The translations under genes and the position numbers were made by a program. Below, in pieces: positions 23,696-35,900 of a stretch of DNA of 64,000 nt. The notes beneath the pieces were generated by a model. The model saw only the letters and a program-made list of their open reading frames with translations, did no database searches and was not told the DNA's origin. Within the stretch, counting starts at the first letter, position 1. Each line of letters opens with the position of its first letter. Source of the DNA: Coturnix japonica (lineage: Eukaryota; Chordata; Aves; Galliformes; Phasianidae); assembly GCF_001577835.2 (NCBI RefSeq), contig NC_029516.1:76426801-76490800 (forward strand). The letters run 5' to 3'.

Positions 23696-24470
23696 CGTAG
23701 CAGAAATCTTTGGTTTATTTAAAAAAAGAAACAAAACAACTACAGATAACTTAACCTGGGTGTTATTGGAACTTGGCAAGGCAAAGTGAAGCAGTTGCAT
23801 TTCACTTACTACATATGGTTGTATTTGCCCAATGAAATCCTTGAAGATAGTAGGTATCATTAGTGAGTGGCTGTTTTATCTTCCTTCTTAGCAATTATTG
23901 GATACGTTCTTGGTCTCTTGTCTAAGAAGAAAGCAAAAGGGGGACTTGGAGTAAGAGGGTGACAGCTACACCTGTTCTTTCTTAATTAACCCTGCTGTCA
24001 GCCACGTCTTCCACCTCTTTGGCTGAAGCAGGTATTGATTTCAACAGTTTCCTGGTACTTGTTGTCAGCGCAGCAGACTTGCTAGGATTTATCTTTCACG
24101 GAAAGCTATATAGTGGTTTTATATTTGTCTGATTTACTTCCATGGTCAGTAAATGTAATTCCAGGCTTTGTGAGAGGCTGCAATAGCTTGTAGATCTGAA
24201 TGGAAGGTAAGAAGAGATCCTGTCTCACTTGAAGTTCAAGTTTGTTCTCAGTAGTCTGTGGAAGAAACTCCAATCAGGATTGCCTAAATCCACTTGGGAG
24301 TGAATGTCTGACGTCCTTAATCTTGTAGTGACAAAGGTGTCTGTTGCAAGGAAGGACTGATCTCAGAAGTGTGGTTGAGGAGAATGTTAGCTGGAACTTC
24401 ACTTGGAGTTCTGGGCTGCCTCTGCACTATTCATTGCCTGAATGTAGTAATAATAAAGGGGAAAGCTATA
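22066..24470 (+). other. PCNP 3'UTR, long, with alternative poly(A) signals
   Basis: AT-rich, frame-poor sequence after the PCNP stop. AATAAA occurs at 22299-22304 (proximal) and 24452-24457 (distal), so the 3'UTR may be about 0.24 or 2.4 kb. It carries T-rich tracts (e.g. 22328-22360) and a perfect ATT microsatellite. Confidence 0.5.
23617..23694. repeat. (ATT)26 perfect microsatellite
   Basis: 78 bp of uninterrupted ATT trinucleotide in the PCNP 3' region. Such a long pure tract should be highly length-variable between individuals. Confidence 0.97.
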
Positions 24471-25319
24471 TTTCAGGGATTCTGTTTGTTTATTATAAGA
24501 ATATGAAAGAATTCTAAAATTAATGGTGAACTACCTGATGTAGCTGTCTCAAGTGTTGAGCTGCTTAGTATAGGGTGATGTGTTTGACTATCAGTAGTTG
24601 AAATGCATTATCCGCACAACTTACTCTTTTAACTCAGAAGGCCCATACTTGCTTAGCAGTAAAGCTTTACTTAGCACCTGAGAAGCTTATAAAACATTTA
24701 AGACATAAGGTGAAGGCAGAAGTAATTATCCAGTAACGTCTTCCATGCCTGGAGTGCATTTGAACCTGCTTTGTGCTTGGGTTGTTGGTGTATCCAAGCT
24801 CATTGAATGCTAATTATACAAAAGAAAACGAATGTAAGCGGCTACTGGTAGTAGTTTCAGGCATTGCTGGTGCAGCCCCACAGACCCGATTTCATTCCTT
24901 TAAAAGCATAAGAAGTGAACTGTCCAGATTCTCAGAATCTATAATCATGCAGGAGGAAGTACCAAGTTGCCTGTCTGTAAGGTAACAGATGATGCTCTTT
25001 TAACTTTATGGGTTTACTTCCTTGTAGTAGATGACCTAACTATGGCACTCAAGACAACTTTGACAAAAGCAGATGTTATGTCTCACACTGGCAGTAGCCA
25101 CAGTTGCATTCAGGCCTGTCGTGCTTCATGTCTACTAGGCTTTTGATTCACAGAGCACCTCCCTGTCAGAACTGATAGGGCTGTGCTGAGTTGTGTATGC
25201 TGCAGGTAGTTTTGTCAAGGCTTTCACTGTGGGGAAGCTCAGAAACTTACTGCCTAAGGGGAGGAATCAATCGCTGTTCTTTAACTCTGATGCATACACT
25301 TAGGAAAGCTACTTGTTAA
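24471..25319. other. Intergenic gap between PCNP and the mariner
   Basis: No gene or repeat that I can support. Only short open frames without family resemblance are present. Confidence 0.45.
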
Positions 25320-27274
25320 TTGGAGCCATTGCCTCTGAATAGAGGCGTGAATATCTATAAAATTAGTAGGCAGTAGGGGTGGAACCTTCCTACCCATATG
25401 CTCCTCCATGTTGTTGCTGTGTGACAGATGGCAGCAGAGGGGCAGTCTGACAGAATGGCGTCTGACATGGGAGTGCAGATGAAGCAGAACTGAGTTCCTC
25501 CATGTAGAGAAAGTAGCACCCGTGGACATCCATCAACCCTTGTTGGACATTGATGGAAACCAAACAGTGTATGTGAGCACAGTGGGTGTATGCATTGCAG
25601 CAGTGGCAGCAGCAGCAGTGTGAAAGATGAGCTGTATTCTGGATGGCCATGCACAGCTGTCATGCCACAAAGTAGTTTCAGTCATGTTCTCCATGGAAAC
25701 TAGCAGATTACAAGCAGGGAACCCTGTGTGGAGCTGAATATCAGCTTCAGTGAACTAGAAACAATGTTGAAATGTCACAAAGGCCAAGAAGGTCAAATAA
25801 ATGCTCACATAAATGACAGAAAGAAAGCTGAAGGTGACCGTTTTGTGCATCCCATCATTACAGGTGGTGAGACATGGTGTCAGCTCTACAAGCCAAACTC
25901 AGGGCAGTTATGTGAAACGGCAGCATGTGAATTCCCCATCAAAGAAGTTCAGTATGCAGCAGTCAGTGAGTACAGCTGTGCAGATGTCGTTTGAGATAGG
26001 AAGGAGACAGTCCTGGAGTTCCTGGAAGCATGACAAACCATTGATGCTGACTAAAATAAAGGCTCAAATTTCAAGTCAGGTTAGAGAAGACAACCACCTT
26101 TCTCTTCCAATACAATAATGCCAGGCTTCCATACCAGTTGGAGGACCGTGGAGCAAATGGCTTGTCATGGCTGGACTGCCGTGCCACACTCAATGAGTAG
26201 GCCAGATTTGCATTTTCTGACTTCCATCTGTTCAGGGCAATGAAAGATGGACTAGATGGGCAACATTTTCCTATTTTCCTAGCAACGATGCACTCATAGC
26301 AGCTATGAAACACAGCAGGGCACCTCTGCTGGTGCAGATTTTCATGAGCGTGGCTCTCGGTCATTGCTGGTGAAAACACACAGTTAAGGGTGGTGGCTAT
26401 GCTGAAAACCGGATGAGGTTTAACAAAAGCAAGTGTAGAGTCTTGCACCTGGGTAGAAATAATTGCATGCACCAGTACAGGCTGGAGGAAGACCTGCTGG
26501 AGAGGAGCTCTGCTGAGAGGAACCTGGGCGTCCTGGTGGATGACAGATTGACCATGAGCCAGCAGTGTGCCCTTGTAGCCAAAAAAGCCAATGGCATACT
26601 GGGGTGTATTAAAAAGAGCGTGTCCAGCAGGTCGAAGGAGGTGATCCTCCCCCTCTACTCTGCCCTGGTGAGGCCTCATCTGGAATATTGTGTCCAGTTC
26701 TGGGCTCCTCAGTACAAAAAAAACAGGGATCTCTTGGAAAGAGTCCAGCGGAGGGCCACTAAGATGGGGAAGGGCCTGGAGCATCTCCCCTATGAGGAGA
26801 GACTTAGGGAACTGGGTCTGTTTAGCCTTGAAAAAAGAAGGCTGAGTGGACTTGATCCAAGTTTATAAATACCTGAGGTGTGGGAGCCATAGTGGTGAGA
26901 GGCTGGTCTCTTTTCAGTAGTGCGTGGGGATAGGACTAGGGGTAATGGGATGAAAGTACAGCATAGGAAGTTCTGCACGAATGTGCACAAGAACTTCTTT
27001 ACAGTGAGGGTGACGGAGCACTGGAACAGGCTGCCCAGGGAGGTGGTGGAGTCTCCTTCTCTGGAGATATTTAAGACCCGCCTGGACGCCTTCCTGTGTG
27101 ACATGGTGTAGGGAGCCTGCTTTGGCAGGGGGGTTGGACTCGATGATCTCTAGAGGTCCCTTCCAACCCCTACAATTCTGTGATTCTGTGAAAAATATTC
27201 AGTAGCAGAGAATGCACTCTATCAATGTGCTCCTGTGCTCTTTGCTGCGTGGAGGCATTACTTTTGGAGGAACC
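25320..27274 (+). mobile_element. Decayed mariner DNA transposon (Galluhop-like), split by a CR1
   Basis: Plus-strand remnants of a mariner transposase appear in order: an HTH-like start (VDGNQTVYVSTVGV-type text near 25550), ELNISFSELETML (25728 on), EGDRFVHPIITGGETW, SWRTVEQMACHGWT and SDFHLF-like text near 26220. Many stops and frame changes break it. The 3' end GGAGGCATTACTTTTGGAGG (27251-27270) is the typical mariner terminus; the 5' terminus near 25320 is badly eroded. A CR1 sits at 26409-27189 and the mariner text resumes after it (AGTAGCAGAGAATGC). Minus the CR1 the length is about 1.17 kb, normal for mariner. Confidence 0.82.
26409..27189 (+). mobile_element. CR1 LINE inserted within the mariner
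   Basis: Sense-oriented, 5'-truncated CR1 with a well preserved ORF2 C-terminus ([53 protein letters not shown]) and a complete 3' end (GGTTGGACTCGATGATCTC, ATTCTGTGATTCTGTG). Flanking TGAAAA-type sequence occurs on both sides, as expected of a short target duplication. The preserved frame suggests it is one of the younger CR1 copies here. Confidence 0.93.
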
Positions 27275-27494
27275 AGCATAGATGGTAGAACACAGAGAAT
27301 AAAGAACTCTAAATCCTTTTCCACAGGGAAAAAAAAGGTTGCTTAGGAGAATAATTTCTGACAATACTGGATTTATTTAATGACAGAAACCATAACTTTA
27401 TACATCAAACACTAAATAAAAACGGTATAGTTTACAGATCCAATTATGTACAGGAATTTATTACTAGGAATATAAATGGATACATCTTAGGAGC

Positions 27495-27500
27495 TTTATT
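27495..27500 (-). terminator. Candidate poly(A) signal, ZBTB11
   Basis: AATAAA on the minus strand, the last good one before the repeat-rich gap. Using it gives a ZBTB11 3'UTR of about 2.4 kb (27.5-29.9 kb), a stretch without any supported frame. Confidence 0.45.
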
Positions 27501-29905
27501 TAAAAAAAAATAATAAATCAACTTAAATAATATCAACTGCATTATTAGCAGTCTTCAAATAGGCGATGGGAGAATCTTAAATTAAGAGCTTAAGGAATCT
27601 GAAGGAATACATAAGGCAGCTGCACAAACACAGGAACAGCAAAGCAGGCATCGACAGCCCCCTGTTAACTTTGTGCCGTTCTGAAGAGGCAAGGCACAGT
27701 ACGTTAGGAAAGAGATGTCCCCAATGTTCAGCTTTGATATTCCTGGCTGAGTTTTGCTTATGAAACAACATCTCAGGTGGTTTTTCATCTGTTTTGAACA
27801 GCAGGCCTATGGGCTCTGAAATTTCTGTTTTTACCACATATTGGGCAAATAAATTAATGCATCAAAAATTAAAAGATCAAACCGAGGTGCCGATAATATT
27901 CTTTGAAAGGTAATGCACTAAATATACAAATAATGTTCTAGCATCATTTACAGCTATATTTCCTTGAAATTTCATCACTTAATACGTAATTATCTGTCAG
28001 ATACAAACACTGGAGTAAGTTTGAAAGATTACTTAGCAAGTCTATTCTTTTCCCATCATAATGGCGTTAAGAATTGTTAATTGACTTATGTCTGTGTAAT
28101 TTAAAGCAGGATGGCTATCTCAAGATTCCTCTACCTTACAAAAATGGAAGCATTATAAGCTAGCAGTACTTCTTTCCCCAGAGTATTCCTCTTAGTTTTA
28201 ATCAACTGGGTAGCCAGAAAAAAACCAACCCACAATTGTGAACGCTGCAGGATATATAAATGATGACATTAATTCTCTGCAGGATGACCTTCACTTCTGA
28301 AATGATCATCCACAGATTAACACAAATGCAAGGTGGGAACTTCCTTAGATTACTTTAAGAAAAAAAGACTAAGAAAAAAAGAAAAGAAAAATCTATAACT
28401 GCTTATTTGCATGCTTGTAAAATAGAAAAAGAGCAGTCTGTGCTGTAGCTTCATAAGCAGATGCTCGTAGTTAAATGTAATGAAAGGTAAAAATACTAAT
28501 TCATATGAAGTGCTGGCTTTGTCATGGATTTTGCATTGCAGAGATACACACGTGTAACTTCACGTCACACCCTGCGGTGTTCCAGGCTTCCTTGGGTACG
28601 CTGCTGCTGTCCAGGTTGGAAAGCATTGGGCAGTGCCAGAGGGACTAATTTAAAGCAAACAGTTCTGACTGTTCACATACATCCCATTATCTCCAACCGG
28701 ACGCATTTCTTGTTTGAACTTAAAAATGGAAGAACCCACACCTTGAGATGCATACAGTACATAGTATTAAATCACAGATATTTCAACTAGGGCCAAGCAT
28801 AGCTGTGAGTTGAGCTTTTCCAGTATGAAAACCTAGTAAGAATGTTTCAATCCACGTAGCATAACGCTAAGTAATTAGCTTCCCCTAGCATTTGTTACAG
28901 CAGCAGCAATTAAATCACCAGCCTCCAGAAGACATTAAGACCAATTTATTACATGATACTGAGATACTCACAGTTCTCTACCCTGATACTGCTGTGTCCC
29001 CCATTTGGGAACCATTGGGGTTCCTCCCCTCAGCAAGACACCAAATCAGATCATAAGCAGCAGGTCTCCTTCAGTACAAACATACACCCATTCTCAAAGA
29101 AACATGCAGTTAATCTCTTTCACTTACAGGAAGTTGTATTAAATTCAATGCAGAAATAAATCCATCACTAAGTCACCTGCTTTGGATACACAGTCGTGCA
29201 TAGAGGATGAAGTGCAAGCTCCTCACTTAAAGAACGAAAGATTACTGTAGAGTAATGGTTGAACTTACATTCCTCACCTCAGACAGCAGTGCAGCCCTGC
29301 CCGTTAGCTTTCTTTTGTGGAACCCTGGACCTGCAGCCCACCGCCCTGACATTTCAATAACCTCTGCAAAACTGGGATTCACTGATTGCAGATGTGACAT
29401 CTGCCAAAAGACGAAAGCCTCACATCTTCTCTAAGTCGCTCACAAAGCACAGCCGCATGAAGCCTTTCATCATTGCTTCGTTTTGGGCAAGAGATGGGAC
29501 CCAACTCTGGTGATTTGCTCACAGCATGATGAAATGCACATGAAACAAAAGTTTATCGGTAAGTTGCTATATGTTTCTAGGTTTTAGTGCAGCCTCTTTG
29601 TACATGTTCTTCAATTTACAGCATGATACTTACCCTGTAACACAGGAAACATCAGTAGTCCAGCCTTTTTTGTTTTTTAACTGGACCAGTACAGACATCT
29701 TTGCCTTCAAAGCCTTGGCCTAAACTGAAGCATTTATACTTTTTCCCCCATAGCACACAGTGCTGTATTTCATAGCCAAGAAATTCAGTATAAGGGATTA
29801 ACTGTTAGAGAACAGGTGTCACTGTAAGATTCAGATACCCAGCTAAAGCTCGGCTGTCCCACATGGCAAGGCTTTGGCCCCCTTGCTTTCTCTTTCAGGC
29901 TCTGC

Positions 29906-32900
29906 TCACTCTGTCTCAGTAACTTGGGCTACTTCCACTTCTACAGTTTCCATGGCCTGAGTAACTTCAGCCATTTTCTGTCCTTGCTGCTGTGCAAGTA
30001 CATAATTTACCACCTGCATGATGCTTTGGTCAGAAAGAGTAGAGACTGATGAACACTGTTCAGTAGTTGCAACTGCTTCAATTGCCTCAAGCGTGTCTCC
30101 AGTCACCACCACAGTCTCTATCTCCTCACCACCAACACTAATCTCAGTTTCTTGTTCCTGCATGTCTGCTGCTAAAATACTGATGGCGTGCTCCACCTGT
30201 GTCCCCTGGTTATGAAACTGAAGAGTATCTTTTTCCAGCATGATTTTACAGGGTACGTAGTCCCTGTGAAACTTGGTCATATGCTTTCTTAGCGTCCGGG
30301 CGTCGATGTAAGCTTCATTGCAAACCGGGCAGACATACGGTCGCTCTCCAGTGTGCGTCCTCACGTGGCGCTTCAGGGAGCGTGCGTCAGCCCAGGCGAC
30401 CCCGCAGGTTAGACATTCAAATGGCTTCACACCTGTTCTCAAACGCAAAGCAAAGATGACTCAGCTTTTGTAAAGCAATGAAAAATGACAGGGAGGACAG
30501 CAGTATAACAGAACAACAATCATAGAAGCAAAGGATTTTGCTTACCCCTTCCCCAGTCACACCTCATTTCTGTAAACACACCTCTCAGCAAATCAGCACT
30601 TATTCTAGTTAGCTTCTAAGGCTATCTACAGCTTTTTTCTTCCTCCTTCACTCTGCATACATTGAAATACTGCATGGGGTGTGAAGTTCTTATAATCTTG
30701 TAATACATCAGGAAGGTGACCCATTTCCAGCAGTCTTTTTTCTAAATTCAAGCCAACAGTTTTCTTGACTTTTAGAAATGTTTTGTTAACTGTGCGCCCA
30801 TTCCAAACTACTAGGTACAAATCTTTGCCAGATACGCTGCTTTGTATCATTTCTAAAAGATATGACAAAAAGACTTCGTTGACTGTACAGACAAGCCTAA
30901 AACTAACTGGATGGTCTATAAGAACTTCTGTGTGTCCTGCCTCACAGGACAGACAGATTCAATGAAAACCCACAATAATCTGCACAAGGTTTTTAGGGGT
31001 TGGAGAACATTCCAACTACCCGCTTTCTACACACCTTGATGATTGTTCATGTGTCTCCTGTATTCCCGGAGCTGTGTGAATTTTCTTCCACAGTGCTCGC
31101 AAACTCGTTCTAGGTTTTGTTTTGCTCTTCCTTTTTTCCCATGTGTGGCTTTCTTCACATGTCTTCTGTACAAAGCCTTCTCATAAAATTCTTTACCACA
31201 TACATTACACCTGGAACATGTTACACAGGAGATCTGTCAGAACCGTTACCCTATGCTTCCCTTATGTTGTTTGAACAAAAGTTGAGCTTTAATTCACGTA
31301 GGTAAAGTTTAATAAGAACGCTCATTATATGACAGATAATTCCATAATTACAAATACTACTAGGCTGTGAAAGACATATTTTGTCCTAATCACAGCCATA
31401 AAGCTTCCACTTACTCTAGCTCTGGAGCAGCAAGACCACATGCAAGGCATTTCTAAACTAATTACGTTTATTCTCTTATGGCTTCCAATGTATTAGGCCC
31501 TGGATCGTGCCAGCAAATTACCAGTTTGACAACTCTATCTGAAGTCATCCATCCGTTCCCAAGGACTCAAGGTCCCAGTTAAGGACAATCAATTAGCACT
31601 TTTATCACAGTCAAGGCAGCTCCTTGGTGACTATGCAGCTCCACAGCCCTACATTAATCTCATATATTTCAGTTAAGTACCTTTCCTCTTACCTATAAGG
31701 GTCTGTGACAGAGTGAGACTTTACATGAGAATACCAATCTTTCTTCCAACTGTAACATTTTCCACAGAACTGGCACTGAAATGGCTTCACATCTAAATGC
31801 TTGTTCATGTGCTGACGGAGATCTCTAGCTTCATAGAAACTCTTTTCACACCTGTAAAAGTAAAGGCTTTAGCGTTCCAATGTAGTGTCATCAATATTGA
31901 TACAGCATTTGCTCAACATTCTGTATTGCATATACAAGAACATTACAACACGATTGCATGAGACTACGTAAAAGTTAAGAAACAATCTTCTTCTCTCCAA
32001 TGCATGTATTAACAAAAGCCCTTTTTACTCTTCTTGTTAAATATTATTTAGCACTTCACAAGTCTTACTGCAGGCAAATGAACAGTTGTGTTACAAACAG
32101 GAACTGCTTTTAATCTTCATAAAAAAACAACAGCATCGGACAACTTACTGAGTACACTGATAGCCACGAACTTCAGGCTTTGGCTGGTGTTTCTTTATGT
32201 GCTTACTGAGTCCCGAAGCCCTGTGGAAAGATTTTCCACATATGGTGCAAAGATACTTGGATTCTCCTGCCAAAACCAAAACCAAACATGTTACAAAGGA
32301 AAGCTTCCATCTCTTTGGAATGCTTTGTGAAAGAGCGTTACTTTCTTCTCCTGGAATTTATCCGAAGGGGTGAGAGCAGCGGTACCAAAAGAAGATGATT
32401 TAATTACATGCAGATGGAATTCTGAAAAGTATTTTGTATGTGCTAATGTTGTAGCATACGGAGGAGGGAGTAACAACACTAAATTACTTTCATTGCATGT
32501 TTCTAAGCACAGAGTACAACATTACAGCTACTGATATGCGAACTGTATAAACATTTGCCCCCTTGCATAAAAGCATTCAGTGCTTTTTCAGTGTTTTAGC
32601 AGAAAGAAACATCATCTTTCCACATATCAAGGTCTTTCAAGACACCAGTTTAAAAAACAAAGGTATTCTAATATCACACATTTTAAATAAGTCCTTGATT
32701 TCTCAGTTAAAAGTACAGCTTTCCAAGTGCCATTTTATCATTGCTAAGAACTCAGAAGGAAGAAAACCCCACAGCAATTCATTATTCCTTTGTAATGAGA
32801 ACATTCACAGAGATCACCTACAGGTTGCAGACCATACAAATAATATCCTACGAAAGAGGAAAACAGAATCTTAAAGAGATATAAGCTATTTAGACATAAA

Positions 32901-35900
32901 CAGACATAAGCTTTAGACATAAGGAAGAACTTGCTCTCTCAGAGAGTGGTCAGGCACTGGAATGGCTGCCCAGGGAGGTGGAGGAGTTGCCATCCCTGGC
33001 AGTATTCAAAAGGCATCTGGATGAGGAGCTACGAGATCTGGTTTACTGGCTTGTAGCAACAGTAATGGGAGGACAGTTGGACTAGATGATCTTGTAGGTC
33101 CTTTCCAACCTTGTGATTCTATGGTAGGAATAAAAACTGATGGATATTTCTCATATTGACTAAAAATATCTATCTTTCACTGAAGTAATTTAGAAGAGCA
33201 GCAAATAGTATCTTCTTTTTTATTGATGTTTAATTAGTGCAGAAAGTCTTGTAAAACATACATGGATTCTGAAGAAATTTAACTTAGCAAGTATTCCTCT
33301 GAAAGCACACACTAAAAGAGTCGGTGCTTCAAAATATTCCATCCCCATGTCTGTCTTTTTTGAACTGATATAATATAGGCACAAACAACAAAAACATAGG
33401 AAGAGACTAAACATGACTCCTTCTTCTTCTCATATGCAATGTTTGCATAATAACCTTAAGCTATGGTGAAATACGCCCAGAGAAGGAATGCAAAACAACT
33501 GCTTACCTCTAAGTCAACAGGCTGACCAAGGGGAAAAACTACTTATTTTTCAAAGTACTTCTCACACTGAAGGGCAGTGTTAAGAGTTCACCAGCATACA
33601 AAAGCCATCCAAAGTAAAAGGTTCCTCCTCCTTTTCACTTACCAGTGTGAATGCTCATATGCTCCTGAAGGCTTCTTTTTGTGACAAAGGACTTCTCACA
33701 CAAATCACACTTGAACTGTTTCTGTACTTCGTGAAGAGCTAAGTGCATTTTTAATCCATGCTTATACGTAAAGGTCTTTCCACAAACCTAAAAAGAAATC
33801 CAGATCAAAAAACAAATTAAACTCAATACTTAAAACACACCTGCTTTGAAAACCTGTTATCTTCGAACACAGAAAAAACTCCTGGATTTCTTAGGAACTA
33901 GGATGACCAAGCTTGTGATATCTCACATGTAGCAAAACAAGTCTGTTAAAAACACAAATGCTCAAACAAATACATTTTCCAGACTGAGAATATTAGCTTT
34001 CAAGATTCCATATCTAGTTCAATTCTACTTCTGAGTTTTGGACTACAAGAAATGTCGTCAGGAATGTTACAATATTTTCTCCATTCTGTAATGACATAAG
34101 TCAGAGGGCTGGAGCACCTCTCCTATGAGGAAAGGTTGAGGGAACTGAGCTTGTTCAGCTTGGGAAAGAGAATGCTCCAGGGAGACCTCGTTGTGGACTT
34201 CCAGTACTTGAAGGGAAAGTATAAACAGGAGGGGAACAGCCGTTTATGAGGGTGGACAGTGATAGGACAAGGGGGAATGGTTTTAAACTGAGACAGGGAG
34301 GTTTGTTTATGTTAGATATTAGGAGGAAGTTTTTCACACAGAGGGTGGTGACGCACAGGAACAAGTTGCCCAAGGAGGCTGTGGATGCCCCATCCCTGGA
34401 GGCATTCAAGGCCAGGCTGGATGTGGCTCTGGGCAGCCTGGTCTGGTATTTGGTGACCCTGCACATAGCAGGGGGTTGGAACTAGATGAGCATTGTGGTC
34501 CTTTTCAACCCAGGCCATACTGTGATTCTGTGATTAAGCTCTTTTTTAGGACAGAGGGTCAATACTAAAATATAATAAAGATATTACTAAATAGATTACG
34601 GATACAATAATTTTCTCTTTACCTTGCAAGCATGAGGTTTTACGCCAGTATGTTTGAGCATATGTATCCTGAGAGAATAGAGCTTAGGTAGAGTTCTCCC
34701 ACATATATCACATATGAACTCCCGTTTAGTTCTCCCTTTCACCGAGGATGCGCCCGTCTCTTCTACACCATCAGCTGCAGCATTCACCTCAGTCTTGCGC
34801 GTGTGCCGGACAAGATGAGCTCGCAGGGAGGCACCATACTGGAATTCTTTTTTACATAACTGAGAAAGGAAACATCACAACTTTACTTAGCCTTTACCAT
34901 CTAAAAGTAATTTCAAAAAAGCTAAATCAAGGTTTTAAGATTTTAAGAGTAGTAATCTGATTAGGTAGGCCTACATCTTGACTCCAATAGACACTTTATG
35001 TCTGTAATGAAATGCTGAATTTTATAGCTAACTGAAGAAGTGCTGACAGCTTCCCAATAAGGCTACAACTTGCAGGCTAATCTAAACATAGTTGCAGAGG
35101 TACTGCTGTGGTAAGAAGTAAAACGCACCCCAGCACTATGAACAACAGCATGCTCCCATGTCACACGATGCTATTGGGCAATGTGACTGCACTGAATTTT
35201 ACCTATTCAGGCTCCATCTGTCTCTAAAATCTATGAGGAAAATAAAAGCACATACTAAAAGAGACAAGAAAAATAATTATTAATGTTATTACTGAATGAA
35301 TTTTAACAGCAAGGTTACAGACAAAAAAAACTTACAGGGCACTTGTAGTCTTTAGACCTTTCATGTTTCAGTGTGTGCATGATAAGTGCATAGCGTCGCT
35401 GGAACACCATTCCACACTCAGTGCATTTGTGTTGAGCTTCTACTTCGTTATTTTCAGTGGTCTCTCTTTTGGGCTGTTTCATTTTCTTCCCTCTCTGAAC
35501 CAGCTTCATGGCAACCTAAATCGAGAAAGTATAACCTGTGAATGAACTTTATTACAATACATTTCATGCTTCCTCTGAAAGTCAGCACTAAAGCTTATTT
35601 CTTTCTTACTGTAACATCAGCCAACCTTGCTTCGTTTACTTAGCTACTGGAAAGTAATGCCCTTTCTGTGTACAGCTATTGTGGTTTTAAAACAGGACCA
35701 TTCTTTCCTGTCATGATCTGATTATAATCAATTGTGTCCACCTCAGAGACAACTAACCCTTCAACCCTGAGTAACTACGTAACCTAGCTTATAATATGCT
35801 TATAGCTTACAATTGCCAACTGCAATTATTCTAATTCAAGGCAGCAGTATTTTTTGCTGCAATTTGTCTGTCTTGTTATTCTTCCAGTATCAAAACTGGG

